The notes under the pieces are model-generated. The model ran no database searches, was not told the DNA's origin, and saw only the letters and a list, made by a program, of their open reading frames with translations. 64,000 nucleotides of DNA from Blastocladiella emersonii ATCC 22665 (lineage: Eukaryota; Blastocladiomycota; Blastocladiomycetes; Blastocladiales; Blastocladiaceae), in assembly GCA_025594325.1 (NCBI GenBank), contig JANHCV010000002.1, positions 2,232,001 to 2,296,000 on the forward strand. Reading direction: 5' to 3'. Positions 48,523 to 57,837 of this stretch are shown here, one piece after another. The position numbers were made by a program, and so were the translations under genes. Each line of letters begins with the position of its first letter. Position 1 is the first letter of the stretch.

Positions 48523-49883
48523 TCAACTGAACAGATTCTTCAGGGAGGACATGATGCGCTTGCGCTTGCTCCGACTCGCTTGCGACAACCGCGTCGGGCG
48601 TTCTTCGACCAGCCCCTCTGCTTCGACACGCACAGCGTCCTGATACCCGCCCAGTGGGACGACCAGCGCAGCTGAAGACCACCCGCCCGTGGCGAGGTGG
48701 ATCACGGCCTTGGTGCGGTCCTGCTCGAAGCACGCCATGAGCTTGGGCTCTTTGAAGGAACCACGCTCGTGCCCGTTGGCGCCGTTCGCGTGCGCGCCCC
48801 ACGTGTGCACGGACCCGTCGTCGGTGATGACCCGTGGTGCCAGTCGCCCGTCGCGAGGCTGCACACGCCAGCGGGCAACTCGCGTGGGGCCGGGTTATCC
48901 GGCTTGAGGAACAGCACGCGACGCGTGGTGCGGACCCCAATGGTACGAAAGAAGCAGTTGAGCTCGACAATAGACTCGCGCGGGCCAGAGGTCGCAACGG
49001 CAAACACCTCGAGCCAGGGGTCCGAATCGGCGGCGTAGGCTGAGCGTTGGTAGACGTGCGTCGCTGTAGCCACCACCAAGTCGCTCTCAACGTTTCCAAC
49101 GAACCGGACGCCTGGGTGCGGGAACGTGTCCTTGAATATCGTGCCGTAGCAGAACGAGACGACCCGCTTGCTCGCCGCGTCGTACGTGACGACATGCTCC
49201 CAGCCCGACCCGACGATGAGTGACGCGGGGCCGAGGTCGTCCTCGTCCTCCTCGTACCCCGCCCAGCTCGACCAGTGCTCAAACTCCTCGCGCTTCTTCC
49301 ACAAGTCAGTCCTGACCCACCGCCCGTTCTTGGTGAGGACCGCCACGCCGTACCGCGCAGGAACCACGCGGCGCACATCGCGGCGGATGACCGTGAGCCG
49401 GTTGCGCTGTTCGCCCGCATCATCAACGACGCGCCCGAGCACCGCGAGAGTTCCGTCGCCGTAAACGACGTACAGCGCGGTCCCGCCCATGGCGAGCTGC
49501 GTGATCGGCTCGGATACGCCTCTGGGCGTCTTGAGGACGACGGGGACGTGGCCGGGGTTGCGCGGGTTGGCCTCGCGCGCCATCTCACCCCACGCGTGGA
49601 TCTGGGTGCGGCACACGGTCGCGAAGTAGAGGTCGCGCGGCGAGACGTTGAGCTGGAGCTTGCGCGCACGGGCGAGGATGACGTGCGCGAACTGCGATGC
49701 GTGCGCGCGCAGGAGACTGTTCCAGAGATCTTCATCCGCGTTTGACAGCATCGTGTGCCACTTGCGCGAGAGCCGTGACACGTTCAGCACGTCGAGCGGC
49801 GCGCACCGCGCCAGGATGTTCTCGAGCGCGTCAAGCGGCAGGTCCTCGAGCGTCATTTTGGGCTGGTCTGGAGAATGATTCAT
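48523..49883 (-). CDS. F-box protein with RCC1-like beta-propeller; one-base frameshift near 48840
   Basis: From the ATG at 49883 the frame encodes an F-box (TLEDLPLDALENILARCAPL, then LNVSRLSRKWH) and a propeller-like region with recurring GDGTLAVLG and GSGWEHVVTYD units that resemble RCC1 repeats. After VCSLATGDWHH the frame loses sense, while the next frame picks up as RVITDDGSVHTWGAHANG, a clear RCC1 blade, and runs to the stop at 48523 (SSLKNLFS). A single missing base in GGCACCACGGGTCATC (about 48836-48842) explains this. Corrected length is about 452 aa. F-box/RCC1-like proteins are usually SCF substrate adaptors; the cargo here is unknown. The frameshift may be real decay or a base error, since the rest of both halves is intact. 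Confidence 0.75.
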
Positions 49884-50266
49884 TGTAACGCTGTTGGAGA
49901 GCGAGATTCGCCGGCGGACAGGGCACCACTTTTAAACCAAGGAGCAAAGGTTGAACAGTAAGCTCGGCCGTTACTGGTCCCCCTTCGAGCCAGAACCGTC
50001 ATCGTTTTCGAACCGAAGAGCGCGTCTAGTCGAACGTCATCACGTGGAACGACCGACGCGTCTCTCCCACCTCGCGGTTCCGCCTCAATTCGCAAGAGCG
50101 TCCTGCTTGCCGACCACTCGCACTATCCTGTGGTCGCTTTCAAAATGATTCGAGTGCATAGTTGAGGAGCTGCATCACAAAATGTATCAATAGAGGAGAA
50201 GATGAACCAAACGACAAGCAGCAAGAGCGAGAAAGAAAACAAAGAGCTTTGGAGAGCGACCAGCAA
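49884..50266. other. No gene seen
   Basis: 383 bp between the F-box/RCC1-like start and the stop of the hevein-domain gene, both on the minus strand. No ORF or RNA gene supported. Confidence 0.4.
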
Positions 50267-52086
50267 CTAGCACGAAGGAAGTCCGGTCACGGGCTTCTTG
50301 TTGCACTGGCCGAGGCAGCCTCTGCCACAGTAGGCAGCCGAGATCCCGCACCACCCGTACTGCGAGCAGCACATGCCGGACGGGCACAGCTGGTTGACCG
50401 AGCACTGGCTGGCGCCGACGGGCAGGATGCAGCGGCGGTTGGGCGAACCGGGGACGCCCGTTCCGTCTGACGGCGGGCTGGGCGTCGTAGCCGTGGGCGA
50501 CGGGTTGGGCGAGCGGCTGTCGCACTTGGGCAGTTTCGGAATCGGGCGCTTGTTGCACTGGCTCTTGCATCCTAGCGATGGGTCGCGAGGGAAGGGTTAG
50601 GCTCGGGATCAGCACGCGTTCTTGCAAGCGTAATGAGTCGCGTACCAAACTTGCAGTACTGCGCCGAGGTGCCGCACCATCCGTACTGCGAGCAGCACTG
50701 GCCGCCGGGGCCCAGGCGGAGGCCAGAGCACTGCACCGCCGACGACGCGAGCACGCAGCGGCCGCTCGCGTCCGTTGGCGTTGCCGGCGCGGTCGTCGTC
50801 GTAGAAGTGGTGGTCGAGGCGGATGCCGTCCTGGAGCTGGCGGTGGTCGTAGGGACCGGCGGAGCAGTGGTGGTCGCGGTCGTAGTCGCGGTTGTGGGCG
50901 AGAAGATGACCGTCGAAGCCGTGAACGGGGTCGTGAAGCTCACGCCGCTCGTGAGATCAGCGGGAAGAGTGGAAGCCGTGAACGAGGGCGTGGAGCTCAC
51001 GCCAGCCGTGAGATCGGCGGGAAGAGTGGAAGCCGTGAACGAGGGCGTGGAGCTTACGCCGCCCGTGAGATCGACGGGAAGAGTGGAAGCCGTGACCGCC
51101 GCGGTAGCCGCGCTCGCGCTACCCGCCGAATCGTTGGGAAGGGTCCCGGTCCAAGACGGACTTGACGCAGACTGGGTGGCGGTGCCGGTAGTGCCCGTGA
51201 GGTCGCCAGAGAGAGTCGTCGAAGTCGTGGTCGACAGAAAGCGCGAAGTGGTGGTTGAGGCGCTGGAGGAACTGGAAGAGGTCGAGACAGAGCGCGAGGA
51301 CGAGGAGGTGTCGGAGGTGGTTGCAGAACTGGTTGACGCAGAGGTGGTCCACGTAGCCAGCGAAGAAGCCGTGGTGCTGGAGGAGAAACTCGGGGTATAC
51401 GACCAGGTAGTGGAGAACGTAGACGTGGACGTTGTCGTTGAAGTCGTTGGCGTAAAGAGCGTCGAGGTGGCGGTCGCGCTGGTCGCGGAAGCAGCGGGCG
51501 CTCCGCGCGCGGATCCAGCGATGCGGATGTTGCTGATCTTGTACCCGGTTGCGCCCGACCACATAAAAGCGTTGGCGCGCGACCCGTCGGCGAAGGTCCC
51601 GTTGACCAACTGGAACGCGCTCACCGGAATCGAGACGGTTCCCTGCGGAGCGTTGGCCTTGAACGTCCAGTAGTAGTGCATGTTGGCAGTCGAGCACGCG
51701 GCGTCGCGGTTCTGGAACGCGACGAGCAGCGCCGCGCTGGGTGAGGGCGCCTCGTAGCTGAAGTACAGCATGTCCACGTTGAAGCAGGTGTTGGCCGGCG
51801 CGACAACCTCGGTCCACTGCCCGCCGACCTACACACGGACGAGTTGTTTTGGGTCAGCCGAGTCTTCGGGGATGACAATGCTGGTGCAGGGGCGAGCGAT
51901 ACGAACACCAAGAGCAGCGCCATTGGCGAGCGTGACCGACTTGCCGACGCGCGAGAAGCCGAGGTTGTTGATGGGCGAGGAGTTGGACAGCGAAAAGTCG
52001 TCGACGAGGATCTGCGCGGGCGGCGCCGCGCGGGCAACAAAGCCTAGGATCGCCGCGAGGACGATGGCGAAGAAGGCGCGCGTCAT
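50267..52086 (-). CDS. Secreted mucin-like protein with two hevein (chitin-binding) domains; in-frame TAG
   Basis: Exons 52086-50646 and 50571-50267 (74-nt intron, GTACGC..GCTAG, phase 1) give 582 codons including stops. A signal peptide ([20 protein letters not shown]) precedes a beta-rich domain of about 165 residues ([20 protein letters not shown], then [20 protein letters not shown] and [11 protein letters not shown]). Next are about 270 Ser/Thr residues, probably O-glycosylated, including three 19-aa repeats ([15 protein letters not shown]). Two hevein domains end the protein: [16 protein letters not shown] and, across the intron, [20 protein letters not shown]. At 51829-51831 the frame has TAG (LVRV[12 protein letters not shown]) with good sequence on both sides, perhaps from a Tyr codon; no plausible intron removes it. 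Expected location: cell wall or secreted, binding chitin. Confidence 0.75.
50915..51091. repeat. 57-bp tandem repeat (about three units) in the mucin-like region
   Basis: Units start GAAGCCGTGA at 50915, 50972, 51029 and 51086 (last one partial), exactly 57 bp apart, with few substitutions. They encode the 19-aa unit TASTLP[AV]DLT.GVS.TP on the minus strand. Confidence 0.9.
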
Positions 52087-52668
52087 GAAGGCCGTGGTGC
52101 GCGTCGAACTTGTTAAGCAGAGCGCGAGGGAGGGGCGACGACAATGCTGGCGACGTCGCGGGCGAGAGAAAGGAAAGCGACGGGGCGGCCGCGGCGCTCT
52201 TGAACTCAGCGAGTCGTAGTACGCCCGATTATGGAACAAAGGTAGGCTTGTAAACAACGGCCGTCGCCCTCACCGCACTCACCGCACTCCCACGTCGCCC
52301 TTGTCCCGGCAGTCCGGATGGGCTGCCCACGATTTCCACGCCGTGCGACTGGGCACTGTGTCCTCGTGGGGCCCGGCCTGACGACCAGATCCATGCGAGG
52401 CATCCATGGACTGCGGGGTCGGGATCGCGCTCGGCCGGCGACACAACCTGTTACGACGTGCGATCATAAATGTGTTGCAGCAAGTTACGGCGTCGCTCTC
52501 AATGCATTCGCTCTCATGCGCTTCTCGGGTCGGGAGAGCAACGGGCCGCGTGACGCGCGCGCAACTCGGCGTGCGCCTTGAGGCGCGTCCCTCCGCTCCT
52601 CCCCTCCCTTCTCCCTCAAGCCGCAAAATGAAGCATGAACACATTGCATGAAACAATTCAACGCAGAT
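52087..52668. other. No gene seen
   Basis: 582 bp between the hevein-domain gene's start and the stop of the next minus-strand gene. No reliable ORF, TATA box or RNA gene. Confidence 0.4.
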
Positions 52669-54021
52669 TCAACGGTCGAATCCGTCGTCCGCCTCGTCAA
52701 CCGGCACATCATACGCCGCCAGCGCCATCTGGTCAGCGATGAGCAGTGCGGAGGCGACCTGCATCTGCAACTGCATCTGCCCGTCGTGCTCATCACGCTT
52801 GTCGCGCTCGTCGTGCGCGTGCTTGAGGTCGGACGCCGTCAGCTGCGGCGCGCCCGCCACATAGTTGTCCTCGACCTCACCGTCCACGTTGTTCGGCGGT
52901 GCAGTGGTGTCCGGCAGCGCCGCCCCGCTCGGGTGGACCGGCTTCAGGACCGAAGGCACCGGCATCGCGTAGATGGGCGCGTTCGGGGTGGCCAGCGGAT
53001 GCGTTGCGGCCGGGATGAGTGTGGTCGACTCGTGCGGCGCTGGCGCAGCGGGCGATGCGGCGGCGCGGTTGGCGACCGCGTGCGACGCGAGTGCCTTGGC
53101 AATCGCGGCCGACTTGGATTTGTGAGCCGATTCGATAGCAGGCGGCGGGCCCGTGAACGCGTCGGGACCTGGCACGGTGAGCGCTGCCTCGCCGACCGCT
53201 ACCGTGTGAGCAGCGTCAGTCGCTGTCACTTCGTACGCGAATGCGGACACGCGGAACATGTGCTTCCATTCGTCGATCTCGTCGGCACCGCCCATATCGA
53301 GGTCGGCGGGGGCCACGACGCGCGGGAACTTGGTGAATGCGATGCGCGTGATCGGCTCGACCATCTCGTCCGTCTCGCTGCCGCCGTCGCTGGCAAACTT
53401 GCTCGCGATCGTCGGGACTGGGTAATGTACCTCGTCGATGTGCACCTCGCTGCCAGCGGGGACCCAGTGCAGCGTGAAGCCCGGGTGAGCGACGCGCATG
53501 GCCGCGACCACGCGCACGCTGCCCATGACGGCGGCGTGGATCACATCCTCGTCATCGGTTGTGAGTTCGAGCCCGTCGAAGATGGTGCAGACGCGGGCGA
53601 CGACTGCGGCCACGGCCTGTGTCCACACGCGCGGCATCGGCTTGCCCGGCGGTTTGACGTGCGTCTCGACCATCTGCCACACGGCGCGCGCGTGGTCCGC
53701 GGCGTCGGACGTGGTCGGGAACCACCCAGAGACCGCGGCCAGCACCGCGTGCGTGACGAGCGCAGTCAGGTACGGCTGGGCGAGGTCGCGCGAGAAGTCG
53801 AGGTCCGATTCGGGCGACGCGCCGATCAGGGCGCGGAGATGTGCCACGGCGCCCTTGGCCACGGCCGCGGACGAGGCGTGGCGCATCAGGAAGTGCCCGG
53901 CGACGGCCTCCAGCAGGTCCTGCGCCTTCTTGAGCGAGCGTGCCATGCGCGACAGGTCGAACTTGATCTCCTGCTCGGTGTCAGCAGGTGGCGCCTCAGC
54001 GAGCGCCAGCGTCAGCTCCAT
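52669..54021 (-). CDS. Unknown 450-aa protein, helical N-terminus
   Basis: Single exon from the ATG at 54021. Residues about 1-150 are helical and Ala/Leu-rich (LSRMARSLKKAQDLLEAVAG, LTALVTHAVLAAVSGWFPTT). A mixed region follows (VMGSVRVVAAMRVAHPGFTL; ITRIAFTKFPRVVAPADLDM), then a Pro/Ala-rich disordered linker from about 290 and a charged, Gln-rich segment (HAHDERDKRDEHDGQMQLQM) that could form a short coiled coil. The end is acidic (EADDGFDR). No known domain is recognised. The IAFTKFPRVV stretch vaguely echoes the 'IAFTRN' strand of the nearby pseudokinase-type proteins, but not enough to call homology. It is followed upstream by the polyQ protein gene on the same strand. Confidence 0.6.
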   Translation of the reverse strand: MELTLALAEAPPADTEQEIKFDLSRMARSLKKAQDLLEAVAGHFLMRHASSAAVAKGAVAHLRALIGASPESDLDFSRDLAQPYLTALVTHAVLAAVSGWFPTTSDAADHARAVWQMVETHVKPPGKPMPRVWTQAVAAVVARVCTIFDGLELTTDDEDVIHAAVMGSVRVVAAMRVAHPGFTLHWVPAGSEVHIDEVHYPVPTIASKFASDGGSETDEMVEPITRIAFTKFPRVVAPADLDMGGADEIDEWKHMFRVSAFAYEVTATDAAHTVAVGEAALTVPGPDAFTGPPPAIESAHKSKSAAIAKALASHAVANRAAASPAAPAPHESTTLIPAATHPLATPNAPIYAMPVPSVLKPVHPSGAALPDTTAPPNNVDGEVEDNYVAGAPQLTASDLKHAHDERDKRDEHDGQMQLQMQVASALLIADQMALAAYDVPVDEADDGFDR

Positions 54022-54401
54022 CGTGACAGCTGCGAGGGTGAGAGTAGACAGGATGGAGCCGCGGTGTGAGACTCGAGGTGCTTCCTACTTCTACGCGGAA
54101 CCTCATGAGATCAAGTTGCTGACAGTAAACTCAAGGAAACCTACTGTTGAACGTGAACCTAGCCTTGACAGGTGAGTTTCTACCGTTCTCGTCAGTTGTT
54201 CGCCGCTGCGATTCGCCCGTCAAGTCCGCGCTGGAACTTCAACCTTCCAGGCGTGATCTAGCCTGATCCTCGCGTGAGAGAACACTTTCGGAAGCTCGAG
54301 CCGATAGAAAATAGATATGTAAACAGCCATATTTGCATTTTGAGGCAAAGGTATAGGTATAAGAAGCGGAGAGGGAGGAGCGATGAGATGCGCACATGGA
54401 T
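54022..54401. other. No gene seen
   Basis: 380 bp between two minus-strand genes, relatively AT-rich around 54300-54370. No ORF or RNA gene supported. Confidence 0.4.
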
Positions 54402-55696
54402 CTACTCACCATCGTTGCCATCATCAGCCTCAAAATCAGCCATGTCGACCATAAAGTCGCCCCCGTCGTCAACGGTGGATTCTACCGGCTCAATGAAAGC
54501 ACCCGCGGGCATGGCGATGCCAGCGCTCTCCTCAAAGTGCCACATGGGCTCGGCCGATGCAGTCGTGTCCATCGTCAGCGCCTCGCTGGACACGCCGTGA
54601 CGGTTCTCGTCAATCTGCTGGTGCGCCCACCCGGACGGCCGATAGTCGTCCCAGGACATGCCAACGTCCTCGTAGCCGTTGCCGTTGCCCGAGGCGGGAC
54701 CGTAGTACGCGGCCGAATCCTGCGTCGTGTCCTGGGTCGCGCTGTTCCCCTCGTCACGCTGCTGGCGCGACGTCGTCTCGCCGTAGCCCGGCGCGAGCAT
54801 GCCGGCACCAGTAGCGCCCACGCCCGTGTCGTTGTCGCCGCCGCCACGAGCAAACCCGCCGCCGTTGTTGGACATGAGGTTGACGGCCGTGGCGCTGAGG
54901 CCGGCGATGGCGCTGGCCGCCATGGCGAACGGCGAGATGATGCTGGCGTTCTCGCGCAGGCGCTCCTTGAAGGTCTGGAGGCCGCGGGCCTGGTGCTGCA
55001 GGTCGACGCAGGCCTGGCGCTCGAGGCACAGGGTGAAGATCGAGTTCTCGTCGGCGGGGCGCGAGGCGTCGCCGGTGAGGCGCGCGGCGAGCGGCGCGCT
55101 GCGGGCGAGGCGGCCCGACTTGGACTTTTCAATGACGAGGCGCTTGTTGGACTTGACGTGGATCAGCGACACGGCGAGCTGCGACGACGGGTCCTTGATG
55201 ATCCGCCACAGCACCTCCTGCGAGTTGATGTCCTCGGTCGCGAAGAAGCGGCCGTTCGCGTGCGCGGCGAGGAGCTGCTTGGTGCGGGGCAGGTGGATGA
55301 CGACCTGCTGGTCGCGCGCCTGCTTGCTGTCGTAGGGCTTGAGCGACGTCTTCTTGTGGCCCTCGGGGTTCTCGGCGTCGTCGGGGTCCTCGACCAGGGC
55401 AAAGAACTCGAAGAAGGCGAGCTTGGCGCCCTCGCGCAGCGGGTCGACCTTGCCGACCATCAGGTTGGTGCCTGACGGGTCCGCGACGGACTCGGCCAGA
55501 ATGTACTGCTCGCGGTCCTTGTACTGGACAGCGAAGGGCACGGTGATCTCGACGCCGTGGTTGCCCTTCTCGCGGAGCTCGTCAAGCGCCGACGACAGCT
55601 CGCCCGACTTGATGGCGGCGGCCACGTTCTCGGCCGCGATCGGGACCATGGGCGCGAGCTTCTTGGCCGCGGCGGCGGTCGCAGCGGCGGCAGCGG

Positions 55697-55730
<34 letters not shown>

Positions 55731-56483
55731 GCCGGGCGCAGCAGGCACGGGCGGCGCGACGACAGCGGGGCGGGCTGGCGCGGCGGCAGCGGGACGGGCC
55801 TGTGCCGGCTGCGCGGGAACGCGGGGAGCAGCAGCGGGCGCGGCCTTAATGTCGACCTTGGGGACCGGCGACGCGTGGTAGGCGAGCTTGACGCCAATGA
55901 GCGACTCGGGCTCGGTGACGGGGACCATGGCGAGCTTGCCGTCCTTGATGCCGAATGCAAACTCGGGCTTGGCGTTGGATACGAGCGCGTAGACGTCGGG
56001 GTGGCCCTGCATCTCCTACTCGACAGATCGAAAAAGGACGAGGGAGTGAGCCGCCAAGTGGAGCAGGACAACGAGAGCGCGAAGCGAACGTACCAAGAGC
56101 GTCCAGGCCTGGTTCGAGTATGCCCGCATGCTCGCAAACAGCCGGTAGCCGCCGACGTTGACAAAGTAGATGCGCGACCCAGGAAAGTGGACGGCCATGA
56201 CGGCCTTCTCGGCGGCGAGGCGCGGCAGGTCGGCGGGCGTGGCGGGATCCTTGACGGCGCTGCCCACGATGGGCCGCAGCGACGCCTGCATGCTGGGCTG
56301 AGCCCAGTCGGCGAGGTTGGCGAGCTTCGGAGTGCCGCGGTCGAGCTGCAGCAGCGTGCCGGGCTTGACGGGCGTCGAGGAACCCGCCATGGCCACGGCG
56401 AGGTACGGGTAGCCCTCGGCGGGCGGCGCGAGGTCCGTCTGCGGCGCGGGACCAGTTGAGGCGGGAGGCGAGGCGGCGAGCAT
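54402..56483 (-). CDS. Unknown protein with duplicated beta-rich domains and a polyQ run
   Basis: Exons 56483-56094 and 56015-54402 (78-nt intron GTACGT..GAGTAG, phase 0; junction AWTLL-EMQGHPDVYALV) encode 667 aa. Residues about 25-190 are beta-rich (RIYFVNVGGYRLFASM, YALVSNAKPEFAFGI). An Ala/Pro linker holds ten consecutive Gln (about 215-225), encoded by CTG/CAG triplets at about 55700-55730. Residues about 260-430 form a second beta-rich region (RTKQLLAAHANGRFFATEDI, SLIHVKSNKRLVIEKSKSG, NSIFTLCLE) that looks trefoil-like, although this is only pattern. A helical segment (TFKERLRENASIISPFAM) and a Gly/Asp-rich disordered acidic tail follow. Function unknown. It is divergent from the stand-alone pseudokinase-like gene, with about 220 bp between starts. 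Confidence 0.65.
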
Positions 56484-56706
56484 GATACGTTGCAGCTGAG
56501 CGGGTTGGCTAGAGAAGAGTACTCGAGGGTCGAGGGGAGCGCACGGGTTTTGAGGGGCGCGTCAGCCGCTGGATCGCCGTGTCTCCCTCGCCGCGAACAG
56601 TAAAGTCGGCGGGACCCCATTTTCCCCGTCTCGCTTCTTCGCCCTCTCTTCCTCTCTTTAGGCACGGAACACAAAGAAACCACCCTCCATTCAACGTAAA
56701 ACGAAC

Positions 56707-57654
56707 ATGCTAGGATTCACGGGCCCCGACGCCGGCAAGGTCCTCGAGGCGGTCGCGACGGCGCTGCATGAGAGCTACCTCGGCGCGCTGTGGTGCCCCG
56801 TCGAGGCGTTCCGCGCCCGCGCCACCATCGACGCCGACAAGAACACGTCGCCCACGCAGTGGACGGCCGTGCGCGGCCCCAGCAACACGCCGATCGTGCT
56901 CCGCGCCATCACCGCCGAGCCCGACGGAAGCATGCCGCTGCTACACGACCTCGCCGCGCTCGCCGCCTTCGCTGCGGCTCACCCGCACGTCGTCCCCATC
57001 GACGCGATCGCGTCTACCGGCACCGACAAAGACACGTTGCTTGTCTCGACGCCCGCGGGCGCCGGCTCGATCAAGGACCTGCTGGCCAAGTGGGACAAAG
57101 CCGGCAAGACCGCCGCCACCGCCGCGAGCAACGCGTCGCCCGCCCCTCGGACCGGCGGCGAGCCACGCACAGGCGCCATGCCGCTCGACCTGCGCGCGGC
57201 GCTCGACCCGGCGACGATGCCGCTGACGCCGCGCCTGTCCCTGTCGTGGTTCCGCGACGTGCTCGAGGGCGTGCTGGTGTGGCACGCGCGCGCCGCCAAG
57301 CGGCTGCCCTCGACCTTCCGCGGCCACGCGCTGCGCCTGGAGCCCGAGTTGGTGTACGTGTCGCTGCCGGACCTGACCGCGCAGATCGACGTGACGTGGA
57401 TGTGCTTCCCAGCCTCGCGCGCCGACAAGCCCATGTACCGCGCGGTCGTCGAGCTGCTGGCGCTCAGCGGCCTTCTCAGCGACCTCAAGTGCGCGACCGT
57501 GTTCGGTCCCAAGGATGGCGGCATCGTTACCGACGTGGCGAATCTCTCGCTCCAGCTCGCGAAAGCCGCCGAGGATCCGATGCCCGTTGACGTCGTGCCC
57601 ATGGTTCGATCCGCGCTCGCCAAGGTGCGCCACCTGCTCGAAGCGCTTGCTTGA
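56707..57654 (+). CDS. Stand-alone degenerate kinase-fold (pseudokinase-like) protein
   Basis: 315-aa single exon. The order of elements recalls a protein kinase: HPHVVPIDAIAS with TLLVSTPAGAGSIKDLLAKW (like a hinge followed by helix D), then LSWFRDVLEGVLVWHARAAK (like helix E with 'GL.[WY]LH'), then a strand RLEPELVYVSLPDLTAQIDV and RAVVELLALSGLLSD (like helix F 'D..[AS]...L'). No Gly-rich loop, VAIK Lys, HRD or DFG is present, so catalysis is not expected. The resemblance is at pattern level only. It lies between the polyQ protein and the large pseudokinase gene, which suggests a shared pathway or origin by fragmentation of that family. It converges with the large gene, with 183 bp between stops. 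Confidence 0.5.
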   Translation: MLGFTGPDAGKVLEAVATALHESYLGALWCPVEAFRARATIDADKNTSPTQWTAVRGPSNTPIVLRAITAEPDGSMPLLHDLAALAAFAAAHPHVVPIDAIASTGTDKDTLLVSTPAGAGSIKDLLAKWDKAGKTAATAASNASPAPRTGGEPRTGAMPLDLRAALDPATMPLTPRLSLSWFRDVLEGVLVWHARAAKRLPSTFRGHALRLEPELVYVSLPDLTAQIDVTWMCFPASRADKPMYRAVVELLALSGLLSDLKCATVFGPKDGGIVTDVANLSLQLAKAAEDPMPVDVVPMVRSALAKVRHLLEALA

Positions 57655-57837
57655 CTGATTGATTCCCGGACGAGGAGCAATGTGCTCATGGATACAAGCG
57701 CTGAAGTAAAGATAATCTCTCGCGAAACTTGTGTGAATTGGATCTCTCGCGGCCTGCATCACACGGTCGATCAGAACATGACATGAAGTCGTATCCATAC
57801 GTTCGCCACGCATTACGCAACCATTCCCATCCATCCA

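Noticed and set aside
50915-51091. CRISPR-like array
   Set aside because: Units are contiguous, in coding frame and lack spacers; it is a coding minisatellite in a eukaryote.
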